Positions 10,681 through 24,205 of a stretch of DNA of 64,000 bases are shown here, in pieces. The notes beneath the pieces are model-generated. The model ran no database searches. It saw only the letters and a list, made by a program, of their open reading frames with translations, and was not told the DNA's origin. Position numbers and translations under genes: made by a program. The DNA comes from Drosophila miranda (lineage: Eukaryota > Arthropoda > Insecta > Diptera > Drosophilidae): assembly GCF_003369915.1 (NCBI RefSeq), contig NC_046675.1, positions 14,136,001-14,200,000 of the forward strand, given 5' to 3'. Position 1 is the stretch's first letter, and every line of letters begins with the position of its first letter.

Positions 10681-11933
10681 TTACAAAATCTCCGACATCT
10701 GCTGGCAGCTCCGCTTCAAGAACTTGAGGACAGCCTCCTTTGTGCTGTCGTTGCCCATGTACTTCCAGACGAAGTGCTTGCGGAGCACCTCCAGGTACCT
10801 CAGGGCGGACTGGGCCAGCTCTTTTTCCTGGGCGACGAGTTTTCGCTCCATAATCTTGCCATAATGCTCGATGGAGTCGGCGACAACATTGTCGTACTTT
10901 ACGCTAACTTCCTGCACCACCAGGTCGCGTTGTTTTTGCTTATAGCCATTGATGGAGTCACGCAATAGCGTATCGAACATCGTGTCAAGCTTCTCCACTT
11001 GCGCCAAATCTTTCTCGTCCTGACCCAACGGACTGAACAAGGTCTTAAAGAATTGGCTCTTCGCATTGGCATCTTCTTTGGTGCACAGCAGTTTGAGAGC
11101 CATAGTGGCGGAGGAGGCGAGTATTTGCATATCTTCTTCCGCATCCCTCGTCTCCATCTCCATTTTCTTTAATTTATGTTTTCGCTGCTGAAGTTCGTCT
11201 TCAAGACCCTGCAGTTTCTTCAGCTCGCTGCGCAAAGCAGCACTTTCCTTTAACAATTGCTGGTTGCGCTCATGTATATCGCTGTCCAACTCGCTCATCG
11301 AGATGGTGCTCTTTTCTGGGCTGACCCCCGACTCCAGATTGTCGTCATCCACGTCATTCGACTCTCTCATCTCATCGCTGCGCTTCATTAGTGCGCGCAA
11401 ATCCATGTGGAAGCTGGTTTGATCCGTGAAGGTATAGCCAATGTTGCTTTTCCTGTTCAGCTGTGTGTGGAGCTGCAGCAGCATCCAATTGCGCTCGAAC
11501 CTAACCTCGGGCGAGGCGTTATGGAAGATGTTTAACCAGCGAGTGCATGTTGGAAATAATGAACAGTCGTTGAACTGTTTAAATAAATATCATCACATTG
11601 GCCTTGAGTCAGTTCAAACTCTTGGAAAAAATGGAAACATGTTTGTTTTATATATCTCGTCAGTCTGAAATCAGGAGCAGTAGAGTGAACATTGAAATTT
11701 CTTGTTTAAATTTTAGTGTTGTGTTTTTCGATTCCAGTTAAAAAGTAAAAAAATTTGTAAAAAAAAAAACGTTTTGAAAAATAATTAAAATTTTGTTTAT
11801 AATTTAAGGTTCATACCTTGGACTTTGTAGACTGTGCTGCGTCGGCTGTGGGTCCTGCGGACCCTGCGGCGGCCCCTGTTGCAGTCCTTGCTGTGGACCG
11901 CGTTGTGGAACATCCTGCTGAGCGATGGCCCAT
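10681..11933 (-). CDS. Chimeric coiled-coil protein, copy 3
   Basis: Exon 1 11933-11817 and exon 2 11574-10681. The exon 2 product is the same as in copies 1 and 2, with a silent change near 11194. Conservation of an open 336-codon frame across near-identical copies is expected from recent duplication, so it says little about selection by itself. Confidence 0.5.
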
Positions 11934-12089
11934 GTTCGTCGAATCTAAAAAGGTTAACTAAATGTTAATTTATAAAAATTTTTTGTCTTATTTGACTTAT
12001 TCCCTCTCATTTTATTAGGTACTGCACCTTTCTGTTCTGCTGATGATGACAGCCAGTCATTTTTGTCGGACCAGCGACGACTAGCGTTT

Positions 12090-12393
12090 CTCCTGCTTTT
12101 TGTGGATCAATCCTTGGCGATGGCAGCCCTTCTTGATGGCAGTTTTGTGCTTGCTCTTGTTTGCTCTTACGGTATTTGCATCATCTTCAGGTGATTTTTT
12201 ATTAATGCCAACCATTTTAGAGATTTTTGTAATATGTAGTTTACGACATATTGCAAAAATCTCTAAAATGGATGGCATAAAAAAAAAATCACCACAAGAT
12301 GTTGGATATTCCGTTACAGCAAGCAAAAGCAGGCCCAATACTTCCATCGAAGAGGAATGCCACCGCCAAAGATAGATAAAAAGGAAGCAGGAG
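12090..12393. repeat. Inverted repeat (long hairpin), unit 4
   Basis: Loop at 12238-12245 with both full-length 148-base arms. Confidence 0.9.
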
Positions 12394-13303
12394 AGGAGCT
12401 ACTGCCGGAGGCGCGACGCGAGTCGTCCGAGGCCGAGGAGACGGCGGCCGACGACTTGATGATGCGTGGTGGCTCCACGACCAGATTGAGCCTACAGTAA
12501 GGGCGTTGCGATCTGCACGCTTTCGAGTGGAGACTTTCGAGGCTTTGCTACGAGCCTTCTCCGACGCTTTTATATGACCACCTCCTCGGTGATTTGGAGA
12601 AACTGGATGCCGGCTGCCAAGAGTAATAAAGCTGGAGTCAGACGAACTTGATGGTTTCATTGTATGCGGAAGTGGGAGAGGGTGGTGGTAACAAAGGGTT
12701 CATTATCTGGCAGTGTCACAATGAAAATCTGCGACAAGAAACTTATGAAGCTACATACAATATTTCTAGTCTGACAGAATACTCAAAACCTATAGGAGCT
12801 GTACAAAATTTAATTTTTAAATGTACATTTAAGAAGAAAGGGTATAGAAATCCAATAAGAGCAAGTGTTTAAAATAAACCAGTCAAGTAGAAAATTGATT
12901 CATCAATCGTATAAAAATATGTGGGCGTGGCTAAATGTTCTATATAGCTAGTAATATTCGACGGAAGATCAAAATCGAGGAATATGTATAATAGAAGTTG
13001 ATTTCGTCTGTGTATTTACGGTATATTTTTAAAATGAGACTGTATATTTTGGTATATTTCTGAGAATCGGACGGTATATTTTATCGAAAAGTCCGCGGTC
13101 ACACTGCAAACATGGCGTCGTCGTTTGGTTGATTTTTTGTTGTTGTCTAAGAAAATGCAGAAATTTTGCACTGAAATTGTGTGAAATGTGAGATTGATTA
13201 AAGTGATAGGCCCAAAGCATGAAAATTGAGCACCCGATCCGCATTTCCAGCATTGTAGCCATCGCATCGAGAGCAACGTTGCCACGGGACTGGCCCTGGG
13301 GAT

Positions 13304-14610
13304 ATGGCTGCGGCGGCTGCAGCACCTGCGAACTCAAACGCACCTGCACCTCCGTCGGGCGTTAGCTCTGGCGCAACGGGAGTCGGGGCCATAAGCGGCG
13401 CCCAGTTTCGCGAAATACACAAGAATACGTGGTTGAAAAGACTGACGACCGATGGAAAGAAACTAACCGTCGGACCCAAGGTAGGTCGCTGAGCGGAGCC
13501 CCTCAATCATTGAGACACGAATTAATTACTGAATGACCTTGCTTTTGCAGAAATCAGAGTGCAGCTGGGTGGTGTTCTGCGTGCACGATGACACGGAGGC
13601 CCTGCTGGAGGGCTATGCAGAGCCGCGCCAGGCAGCCGGCCACATGCCAGAGTGGGCGGTGTCATTGCGGGAGACGCTGCACATATCGCACGCCCTGATC
13701 CCCAATTCGCACGAGTTTGAATTTGTTGTAACGCTTAGCAATGAAGTGTTGCGCTTTCATGCCGTGTCATGGTAAGCTAGCCATGCCGCACGCACGCAGG
13801 CACAGACGGGGAAATAATTGCTATTGCTATTGCTTTTCTGTTGCCCAAACACAATTCACTTTCGGTTTCGTTTCGTTTCGTTCACAGGGTGCAAGAATGC
13901 AAGAATGGGTGGAAACGCTGCGTTCGAAGTTGCGCGAAATGAAAATTCTGTCGCCGCGCGAAAACCTCTAAACAAAGTTACCTGAAGTTCGCGCCCCCTT
14001 GCTGCCCACACGGGATCCCACATCCCCGCTGCCGCCGCCCCCCCCAGTGCCGGCGGCCCTAGTGCCGGGAGTGGAGCGTGTCGTTGCTGCTCATCAACCG
14101 CACCCGCAGACGCAGCATCATCTGCCAGCAAGTGAACAGGCAGCCTTAAGTCCTGCTTCCACTCCGGTTCCAACTGCGGCTGCAGTACCACCAGCCACAG
14201 CCATGTCCAACACATTGACCCAGCATCTGCTCAACATGCTCTCCGATCCCATTAGCACCTACAGCGAGCAAGTAAGCGAGACCGCGACGGCGTCAGTGCT
14301 CCCCAATAGACCCGAAGACGAGGAGCAGGCCACCGATGAGCCCCAGCAATTGAACTCTGCCAGTGATGCGGACGTGAACCTCTCTGATGATGAATTCCTG
14401 TCGCCTCTTCTCCGAAGGGCCTGCGTCCTCACGGACAATGGCGTGCGGGTCGATGTTGTGGCAGCCACAGCACAGCGTGCCTCTGCGGGTAAGAAGAGCC
14501 TCTGCGCACCCATAGAAAACATATAACAAATATAAATGCTTTTGCAAATTGCAGATCAAATCTTAAATCTGGAACATATGCTGCAATGTGAACGCCTAAT
14601 ACCCAGGTAA
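13304..14610 (+). pseudogene. PH-domain gene, pseudogene copy 4
   Basis: Shared exon 3 frameshift and stop. A single-base change (about 13999) creates an ATG downstream of the stop, so a separate 175-codon frame covering the Pro-rich C-terminal half (13999-14526) is open here and in copies 5 and 6. Confidence 0.78.
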
Positions 14611-14631
14611 AATACCCAGGACTCTCCCTTT

Positions 14632-15884
14632 TTACAAAATCTCCGACATCTGCTGGCAGCTCCGCTTCAAGAACTTGAGGACAGCCTCCTTTGTGCTGTC
14701 GTTGCCCATGTACTTCCAGACGAAGTGCTTGCGGAGCACCTCCAGGTACCTCAGGGCGGACTGGGCCAGCTCTTTTTCCTGGGCGACGAGTTTTCGCTCC
14801 ATAATCTTGCCATAATGCTCGATGGAGTCGGCGACAACATTGTCGTACTTTACGCTAACTTCCTGCACCACCAGGTCGCGTTGTTTTTGCTTATAGCCAT
14901 TGATGGAGTCACGCAATAGCGTATCGAACATCGTGTCAAGCTTCTCCACTTGCGCCAAATCTTTCTCGTCCTGACCCAACGGACTGAACAAGGTCTTAAA
15001 GAATTGGCTCTTCGCATTGGCATCTTCTTTGGTGCACAGCAGTTTGAGAGCCATAGTGGCGGAGGAGGCGAGTATTTGCATATCTTCTTCCGCATCCCTC
15101 GTCTCCATCTCCATTTTCTTTAATTTATGTTTTCGCTGCTGAAGCTCGTCTTCAAGACCCTGCAGTTTCTTCAGCTCGCTGCGCAAAGCAGCATTTTCCT
15201 TTAACAATTGCTGGTTGCGCTCATGTATATCGCTGTCCAACTCGCTCATCGAGATGGTGCTCTTTTCTGGGCTGACCCCCGACTCCAGATTGTCGTCATC
15301 CACGTCATCCGACTCTCTCATCTCATCGCTGCGCTGCATTAGTGCGCGCAAATCCATGTGGAAGCTGGTTGGATCCGTAAAGGGATAGCCAATGTTGCTT
15401 TTCCTGTTCAGCTGTGTGTGGAGCTGCAGCAGCATCCAATTGCGCTCGAACCTAACCTCGGGCGAGGCGTTATGGAAGATGTTTAACCAGCGAGTGCATG
15501 TTGGAAATAATGAACAGTCGTTGAACTGTTTAAATAAATATCATCACATTGGCCTTGAGTCAGTTCAAACTCTTGGAAAAAATGGAAACATGTTTGTTTT
15601 ATATATCTCGTCAGTCTGAAATCAGGAGCAGTAGAGTGAACATTGAAATTTCTTGTTTAATTTTTAGTGTTGTGTTTTTGGATTCCAGTTAAAAAGTAAA
15701 AAAATTTGTAAAAAATAAAACGTTTTGAAAAATAATTAAAATTTTGTTTATATTTTAAGGTTCATACCTTGGACTTTGTAGACTGTGCTGCGTCGGCTGT
15801 GGGTCCTGCGGACCCTGCGGCGGCCCCTGTTGCAGTCCTTGCTGTGGACCGCGTTGTGGAACATCCTGCTGAGCGATGGCCCAT
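14632..15884 (-). CDS. Chimeric coiled-coil protein, copy 4
   Basis: Exon 1 15884-15768 and exon 2 15525-14632. The exon 2 sequence carries the native-like residues (Pro, Gln and Asn at the three diagnostic sites) plus a private Asn-to-Asp change in the acidic linker (MRES-DD). Confidence 0.5.
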
Positions 15885-16040
15885 GTTCGTCGAATCTAAA
15901 AAGGTTAACTAAATGTTAATTTATAAAAATTTTTTGTCTTATTTGACTTATTCCCTCTCATTTTATTAGGTACTGCACCTTTCTGTTCTGCTGATGATGA
16001 CAGCCAGTCATTTTTGTCGGACCAGCGACGACTAGCGTTT

Positions 16041-16344
16041 CTCCTGCTTTTTGTGGATCAATCCTTGGCGATGGCAGCCCTTCTTGATGGCAGTTTTGTG
16101 CTTGCTCTTGTTTGCTCTTACGGTATTTGCATCATCTTCAGGTGATTTTTTATTAATGCCAACCATTTTAGAGATTTTTGTAATATGTAGTTTACGACAT
16201 ATTGCAAAAATCTCTAAAATGGATGGCATAAAAAAAAAATCACCACAAGATGTTGGATATTCCGTTACAGCAAGCAAAAGCAGGCCCAATACTTCCATCG
16301 AAGAGGAATGCCACCGCCAAAGATAGATAAAAAGGAAGCAGGAG
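16041..16344. repeat. Inverted repeat (long hairpin), unit 5
   Basis: Loop at 16189-16196 with both full-length arms. Confidence 0.9.
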
Positions 16345-17254
16345 AGGAGCTACTGCCGGAGGCGCGACGCGAGTCGTCCGAGGCCGAGGAGACGGCGGCC
16401 GACGACTTGATGATGCGTGGTGGCTCCACGACCAGATTGAGCCTACAGTAAGGGCGTTGCGATCTGCACGCTTTCGAGTGGAGACTTTCGAGGCTTTGCT
16501 ACGAGCCTTCTCCGACGCTTTTATATGACCACCTCCTCGGTGATTTGGAGAAACTGGATGCCGGCTGCCAAGAGTAATAAAGCTGGAGTCAGACGAACTT
16601 GATGGTTTCATTGTATGCGGAAGTGGGAGAGGGTGGTGGTAACAAAGGGTTCATTATCTGGCAGTGTCACAATGAAAATCTGCGACAAGAAACTTATGAA
16701 GCTACATACAATATTTCTAGTCTGACAGAATACTCAAAACCTATAGGAGCTGTACAAAATTTAATTTTTAAATGTACATTTAAGAAGAAAGGGTATAGAA
16801 ATCCAATAAGAGCAAGTGTTTAAAATAAACCAGTCAAGTAGAAAATTGATTCATCAATCGTATAAAAATATGTGGGCGTGGCTAAATGTTCTATATAGCT
16901 AGTAATATTCGACGGAAGATCAAAATCGAGGAATATGTATAATAGAAGTTGATTTCGTCTGTGTATTTACGGTATATTTTTAAAATGAGACTGTATATTT
17001 TGGTATATTTCTGAGAATCGGACGGTATATTTTATCGAAAAGTCCGCGGTCACACTGCAAACATGGCGTCGTCGTTTGGTTGATTTTTTGTTGTTGTCTA
17101 AGAAAATGCAGAAATTTTGCACTGAAATTGTGTGAAATGTGAGATTGATTAAAGTGATAGGCCCAAAGCATGAAAATTGAGCACCCGATCCGCATTTCCA
17201 GCATTGTAGCCATCGCATCGAGAGCAACGTTGCCACGGGACTGGCCCTGGGGAT

Positions 17255-18561
17255 ATGGCTGCGGCGGCTGCAGCACCTGCGAACTCAAACGCACCTGCAC
17301 CTCCGTCGGGCGTTAGCTCTGGCGCAACGGGAGTCGGGGCCATAAGCGGCGCCCAGTTTCGCGAAATACACAAGAATACGTGGTTGAAAAGACTGACGAC
17401 CGATGGAAAGAAACTAACCGTCGGACCCAAGGTAGGTCGCTGAGCGGAGCCCCTCAATCATTGAGACACGAATTAATTACTGAATGACCTTGCTTTTGCA
17501 GAAATCAGAGTGCAGCTGGGTGGTGTTCTGCGTGCACGATGACACGGAGGCCCTGCTGGAGGGCTATGCAGAGCCGCGCCAGGCAGCCGGCCACATGCCA
17601 GAGTGGGCGGTGTCATTGCGGGAGACGCTGCACATATCGCACGCCCTGATCCCCAATTCGCACGAGTTTGAATTTGTTGTAACGCTTAGCAATGAAGTGT
17701 TGCGCTTTCATGCCGTGTCATGGTAAGCTAGCCATGCCGCACGCACGCAGGCACAGACGGGGAAATAATTGCTATTGCTATTGCTTTTCTGTTGCCCAAA
17801 CACAATTCACTTTCGGTTTCGTTTCGTTTCGTTCACAGGGTGCAAGAATGCAAGAATGGGTGGAAACGCTGCGTTCGAAGTTGCGCGAAATGAAAATTCT
17901 GTCGCCGCGCGAAAACCTCTAAACAAAGTTACCTGAAGTTCGCGCCCCCTTGCTGCCCACACGGGATCCCACATCCCCGCTGCCGCCGCCCCCCCCAGTG
18001 CCGGCGGCCCTAGTGCCGGGAGTGGAGCGTGTCGTTGCTGCTCATCAACCGCACCCGCAGACGCAGCATCATCTGCCAGCAAGTGAACAGGCAGCCTTAA
18101 GTCCTGCTTCCACTCCGGTTCCAACTGCGGCTGCAGTACCACCAGCCACAGCCATGTCCAACACATTGACCCAGCATCTGCTCAACATGCTCTCCGATCC
18201 CATTAGCACCTACAGCGAGCAAGTAAGCGAGACCGCGACGGCGTCAGTGCTCCCCAATAGACCCGAAGACGAGGAGCAGGCCACCGATGAGCCCCAGCAA
18301 TTGAACTCTGCCAGTGATGCGGACGTGAACCTCTCTGATGATGAATTCCTGTCGCCTCTTCTCCGAAGGGCCTGCGTCCTCACGGACAATGGCGTGCGGG
18401 TCGATGTTGTGGCAGCCACAGCACAGCGTGCCTCTGCGGGTAAGAAGAGCCTCTGCGCACCCATAGAAAACATATAACAAATATAAATGTTTTTGCAAAT
18501 TGCAGATCAAATCTTAAATCTGGAACATATGCTGCAATGTGAACGCCTAATACCCAGGTAA
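17255..18561 (+). pseudogene. PH-domain gene, pseudogene copy 5
   Basis: Shared exon 3 frameshift and stop; otherwise intact exons, splice sites and promoter. The internal C-terminal frame starts at 17950. Confidence 0.78.
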
Positions 18562-18582
18562 AATACCCAGGACTCTCCCTTT

Positions 18583-19835
18583 TTACAAAATCTCCGACAT
18601 CTGCTGGCAGCTCCGCTTCAAGAACTTGAGGACAGCCTCCTTTGTGCTGTCGTTGCCCATGTACTTCCAGACGAAGTGCTTGCGGAGCACCTCCAGGTAC
18701 CTCAGGGCGGACTGGGCCAGCTCTTTTTCCTGGGCGACGAGTTTTCGCTCCATAATCTTGCCATAATGCTCGATGGAGTCGGCGACAACATTGTCGTACT
18801 TTACGCTAACTTCCTGCACCACCAGGTCGCGTTGTTTTTGCTTATAGCCATTGATGGAGTCACGCAATAGCGTATCGAACATCGTGTCAAGCTTCTCCAC
18901 TTGCGCCAAATCTTTCTCGTCCTGACCCAACGGACTGAACAAGGTCTTAAAGAATTGGCTCTTCGCATTGGCATCTTCTTTGGTGCACAGCAGTTTGAGA
19001 GCCATAGTGGCGGAGGAGGCGAGTATTTGCATATCTTCTTCCGCATCCCTCGTCTCCATCTCCATTTTCTTTAATTTATGTTTTCGCTGCTGAAGCTCGT
19101 CTTCAAGACCCTGCAGTTTCTTCAGCTCGCTGCGCAAAGCAGCATTTTCCTTTAACAATTGCTGGTTGCGCTCATGTATATCGCTGTCCAACTCGCTCAT
19201 CGAGATGGTGCTCTTTTCTGAGCTGACCCCCGACTCCAGATTGTCGTCATCCACGTCATTCGACTCTCTCATCTCATCGCTGCGCTGCATTAGTGCGCGC
19301 AAATCCATGTGGAAGCTGGTTGGATCCGTGAAGGGATAGCCAATGTTGCTTTTCCTGTTCAGCTGTGTGTGGAGCTGCAGCAGCATCCAATTGCGCTCGA
19401 ACCTAACCTCGGGCGAGGCGTTATGGAAGATGTTTAACCAGCGAGTGCATGTTGGAAATAATGAACAGTCGTTGAACTGTTTAAATAAATATCATCACAT
19501 TGGCCTTGAGTCAGTTCAAACTCTTGGAAAAAATGGAAACATGTTTGTTTTATATATCTCGTCAGTCTGAAATCAGGAGCAGTAGAGTGAACATTGAAAT
19601 TTCTTGTTTAATTTTTAGTGTTGTGTTTTTCGATTCCAGTTAAAAAGTAAAAAAATTTGTAAAAAATAAAACGTTTTGAAAAATAATTAAAATTTTGTTT
19701 ATATTTTAAGGTTCATACCTTGGACTTTGTAGACTGTGCTGCGTCGGCTGTGGGTCCTGCGGACCCTGCGGCGGCCCCTGTTGCAGTCCTTGCTGTGGAC
19801 CGCGTTGTGGAACATCCTGCTGAGCGATGGCCCAT
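18583..19835 (-). CDS. Chimeric coiled-coil protein, copy 5
   Basis: Exon 1 19835-19719 and exon 2 19476-18583. It is native-like at the diagnostic sites and has a private Pro-to-Ser change just before Glu-Lys-Ser-Thr in the linker. Confidence 0.5.
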
Positions 19836-19991
19836 GTTCGTCGAATCTAAAAAGGTTAACTAAATGTTAATTTATAAAAATTTTTTGTCTTATTTGACTT
19901 ATTCCCTCTCATTTTATTAGGTACTGCACCTTTCTGTTCTGCTGATGATGACAGCCAGTCATTTTTGTCGGACCAGCGACGACTAGCGTTT

Positions 19992-20295
19992 CTCCTGCTT
20001 TTTGTGGATCAATCCTTGGCGATGGCAGCCCTTCTTGATGGCAGTTTTGTGCTTGCTCTTGTTTGCTCTTACGGTATTTGCATCATCTTCAGGTGATTTT
20101 TTATTAATGCCAACCATTTTAGAGATTTTTGTAATATGTAGTTTACGACATATTGCAAAAATCTCTAAAATGGATGGCATAAAAAAAAAATCACCACAAG
20201 ATGTTGGATATTCCGTTACAGCAAGCAAAAGCAGGCCCAATACTTCCATCGAAGAGGAATGCCACCGCCAAAGATAGATAAAAAGGAAGCAGGAG
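19992..20295. repeat. Inverted repeat (long hairpin), unit 6
   Basis: Loop at 20140-20147 with both full-length arms. Confidence 0.9.
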
Positions 20296-21205
20296 AGGAG
20301 CTACTGCCGGAGGCGCGACGCGAGTCCTCCGAGGCCGAGGAGACGGCGGCCGACGACTTGATGATGCGTGGTGGCTCCACGACCAGATTGAGCCTACAGT
20401 AAGGGCGTTGCGATCTGCACGCTTTCGAGTGGAGACTTTCGAGGCTTTGCTACGAGCCTTCTCCGACGCTTTTATATGACCACCTCCTCGGTGATTTGCA
20501 GAAACTGGATGCCGGCTGCCAAGAGTAATAAAGCTGGAGTCAGACGAACTTGATGGTTTCATTGTATGCGGAAGTGGGAGAGGGTGGTGGTAACAAAGGG
20601 TTCATTATCTGGCAGTGTCACAATGAAAATCTGCGACAAGAAACTTATGAAGCTACATACAATATTTCTAGTCTGACAGAATACTCAAAACCTATAGGAG
20701 CTGTACAAAATTTAATTTTTAAATGTACATTTAAGAAGAAAGGGTGTAGAAATCCAATAAGAGCAAGTGTTTAAAATAAACCAGTCAAGTAGAAAATTGA
20801 TTCATCAGTCGTATAAAAATATGTGGGCGTGGCTAAATGTTCTATATAGCTAGTAATATTCGACGGAAGATCAAAATCGAGGAATATGTATAATAGAAGT
20901 TGATTTCGTCTGTGTATTTACGGTATATTTTTAAAATGAGACGGTATATTTTGGTATATTTCTGAGAATCGGACGGTATATTTTATCGAAAAGTCCGCGG
21001 TCACACTGCAAACATGGCGTCGTCGTTTGGTTGATTTTTTGTTGTTGTCTAAGAAAATGCAGAAATTTTGCACTGAAATTGTGTGAAATGTGAGATTGAT
21101 TAAAGTGATAGGCCCAAAGCATGCAAATTGAGCACCCGATCCGCATTTCCAGCATTGTAGCCATCGCATCGAGAGCAACGTTGCCACGGGACTGGCCCTG
21201 GGGAT

Positions 21206-22511
21206 ATGGCTGCGGCGGCTGCAGCACCTGCGAACTCAAACGCACCTGCACCTCCGTCGGGCGTTAGCTCTGGCGCAACGGGAGTCGGGGCCATAAGCGG
21301 CGCCCAGTTTCGCGAAATACACAAGAATACGTGGTTGAAAAGACTGACGACCGATGGAAAGAAACTAACCGTCGGACCCAAGGTAGGTCGCTGAGCGGAG
21401 CCCCTCAATCATTGAGACACGAATTAATTACTGAATGACCTTGCTTTTGCAGAAATCAGAGTGCAGCTGGGTGGTGTTCTGCGTGCACGATGACACGGAG
21501 GCCCTGCTGGAGGGCTATGCAGAGCCGCGCCAGGCAGCCGGCCACATGCCAGAGTGGGCGGTGTCATTGCGGGAGACGCTGCACATATCGCACGCCCTGA
21601 TCCCCAATTCGCACGAGTTTGAATTTGTTGTAACGCTTAGCAATGAAGTGTTGCGCTTTCATGCCGTGTCATGGTAAGCTAGCCATGCCGCACGCACGCA
21701 GGCACAGACGGGGAAATAATTCTATTGCTATTGCTTTTCTGTTGCCCAAACACAATTCACTTTCGGTTTCGTTTCGTTTCGTTCACAGGGTGCAAGAATG
21801 CAAGAATGGGTGGAAACGCTGCGTTCGAAGTTGCGCGAAATGAAAATTCTGTCGCCGCGCGAAAACCTCTAAACAAAGTTACCTGAAGTTCGCGCCCCCT
21901 TGCTGCCCACACGGGATCCCACATCCCCGCTGCCGCCGCCCCCCCCAGTGCCGGCGGCCCTAGTGCCGGGAGTGGAGCGTGTCGTTGCTGCTCATCAACC
22001 GCACCCGCAGACGCAGCATCATCTGCCAGCAAGTGAACAGGCAGCCTTAAGTCCTGCTTCCACTCCGGTTCCAACTGCGGCTGCAGTACCACCAGCCACA
22101 GCCATGTCCAACACATTGACCCAGCATCTGCTCAACATGCTCTCCGATCCCATTAGCACCTACAGCGAGCAAGTAAGCGAGACCGCGACGGCGTCAGTGC
22201 TCCCCAATAGACCCGAAGACGAGGAGCAGGCCACCGATGAGCCCCAGCAATTGAACTCTGCCAGTGATGCGGACGTGAACCTCTCTGATGATGAATTCCT
22301 GTCGCCTCTTCTCCGAAGGGCCTGCGTCCTCACGGACAATGGCGTGCGGGTCGATGTTGTGGCAGCCACAGCACAGCGTGCCTCTGCGGGTAAGAAGAGC
22401 CTCTGCGCACCCATAGAAAACATATAACAAATATAAATGTTTTTGCAAATTGCAGATCAAATCTTAAATCTGGAACATATGCTGCAATGTGAACGCCTAA
22501 TACCCAGGTAA
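21206..22511 (+). pseudogene. PH-domain gene, pseudogene copy 6
   Basis: Shared exon 3 frameshift and stop. Also one base is missing within intron 2 (about 21721), without coding effect. Confidence 0.78.
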
Positions 22512-22532
22512 AATACCCAGGACTCTCCCTTT

Positions 22533-23786
22533 TTACAAAATCTCCGACATCTGCTGGCAGCTCCGCTTCAAGAACTTGAGGACAGCCTCCTTTGTGCTGT
22601 CGTTGCCCATGTACTTCCAGACGAAGTGCTTGCGGAGCACCTCCAGGTACCTCAGGGCGGACTGGGCCAGCTCTTTTTCCTGGGCGACGAGTTTTCGCTC
22701 CATAATCTTGCCATAATGCTCGATGGAGTCGGCGACAACATTGTCGTACTTTACGCTAACTTCCTGCACCACCAGGTCGCGTTGTTTTTGCTTATAGCCA
22801 TTGATGGAGTCACGCAATAGCGTATCGAACATCGTGTCAAGCTTCTCCACTTGCGCCAAATCTTTCTCGTCCTGACCCAACGGACTGAACAAGGTCTTAA
22901 AGAATTGGCTCTTCGCATTGGCATCTTCTTTGGTGCACAGCAGTTTGAGAGCCATAGTGGCGGAGGAGGCGAGTATTTGCATATCTTCTTCCGCATCCCT
23001 CGTCTCCATCTCCATTTTCTTTAATTTATGTTTTCGCTGCTGAAGCTCGTCTTCAAGACCCTGCAGTTTCTTCAGCTCGCTGCGCAAAGCAGCATTTTCC
23101 TTTAACAATTGCTGGTTGCGCTCATGTATATCGCTGTCCAACTCGCTCATCGAGATGGTGCTCTTTTCTGGGCTGACCCCCGACTCCAGATTGTCGTCAT
23201 CCACGTCATTCGACTCTCTCATCTCATCGCTGCGCTGCATTAGTGCGCGCAAATCCATGTGGAAGCTGGTTGGATCCGTGAAGGGATAGCCAATGTTGCT
23301 TTTCCTGTTCAGCTGTGTGTGGAGCTGCAGCAGCATCCAATTGCGCTCGAACCTAACCTCGGGCGAGGCGTTATGGAAGATGTTTAACCAGCGAGTGCAT
23401 GTTGGAAATAATGAACAGTCGTTGAACTGTTTAAATAAATATCATCACATTGGCCTTGAGTCAGTTCAAACTCTTGGAAAAAATGGAAACATGTTTGTTT
23501 TATATATCTCGTCAGTCTGAAATCAGGAGCAGTAGAGTGAACATTGAAATTTCTTGTTTAATTTTTAGTGTTGTGTTTTTGGATTCCAGTTAAAAAGTAA
23601 AAAAATTTGTAAAAAAAAAAAACGTTTTGAAAAATAATTAAAATTTTGTTTATAATTTAAGGTTCATACTTTGGACTTTGTAGACTGTGCTGCGTCGGCT
23701 GTGGGTCCTGCGGACCCTGCGGCGGCCCCTGTTGCAGTCCTTGCTGTGGACCGCGTTGTGGAACATCCTGCTGAGCGATGGCCCAT
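22533..23786 (-). CDS. Chimeric coiled-coil protein, copy 6
   Basis: Exon 1 23786-23670 lies in unit 7 and ends in AAA rather than AAG before the GTATG donor, which leaves Lys unchanged but makes a slightly weaker junction. Exon 2 23426-22533 is identical to the native protein over the shared region apart from one residue near its start. Confidence 0.48.
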
Positions 23787-23901
23787 GTTCGTCGAATCTA
23801 AAAAGGTTAACTAAATGTTAATTTATAAAAATTTGTTGTCTTATTTGACTTATGATGATGCCAGCCAGTCATTTTTGTCGGACCAGCGACGACTAGCGTT
23901 T

Positions 23902-24205
23902 CTCCTGCTTTTTGTGGATCAATCCTTGGCGATGGCAGCCCTTCTTGATGGCAGTTTTGTGCTTTCTCTTGTTTGCTCTTACGTTATTTGCATCATCTTC
24001 AGGTGATTTTTTATTAATGCCAACCATTTTAGAGATTTTTGTAATATGTAGTTTACGACATATTGCAAAAATCTCTAAAATGGATGGCATAAAAAAAAAA
24101 TCACCACAAGATGTTGGATATTCCGTTACAGCAAGCAAAAGCAGGCCCAATACTTCCATCGAAGAGGAATGCCACCGCCAAAGATAGATAAAAAGGAAGC
24201 AGGAG
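23902..24205. repeat. Inverted repeat (long hairpin), unit 7
   Basis: Loop at 24050-24057. Arms are intact although the sequence just left of them is deleted; a few private base changes occur in the left arm (near 23964 and 23983). Confidence 0.88.

Larger units (their letters stand above)
7863..11811. repeat. Array unit 3
   Basis: 3949 bases. It differs from unit 2 by an 8-base insertion just before the PH start codon (about 9327-9334) and one extra C in a C-run near 10090. The insertion puts an upstream ATG (9260) in frame with the PH start, adding about 31 residues. Otherwise it is nearly indistinguishable from unit 2, indicating very recent duplication or gene conversion. Confidence 0.95.
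11812..15762. repeat. Array unit 4
   Basis: 3951 bases. It is the transition unit: the left two thirds resemble units 2-3 (A in the upstream ATG context, G in the 12420 region), while the coiled-coil gene part switches to the variants seen in units 5-8. It keeps the full-length right hairpin arm. Confidence 0.95.
15763..19713. repeat. Array unit 5
   Basis: 3951 bases. It is close to unit 4, and shares with it an interrupted A-run (a T at about 15716 in unit 4 and 19667 in unit 5) near the unit end. It has a private Pro-to-Ser change in the acidic linker of its coiled-coil exon. Confidence 0.95.
19714..23664. repeat. Array unit 6
   Basis: 3951 bases. From here rightwards the units carry the variants of the ancestral unit 8 in the gene-fragment segment (C at the 20327 and 20499 positions, a Cys codon near 20745). 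One base is missing in the PH intron 2 at about 21721. Confidence 0.95.
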
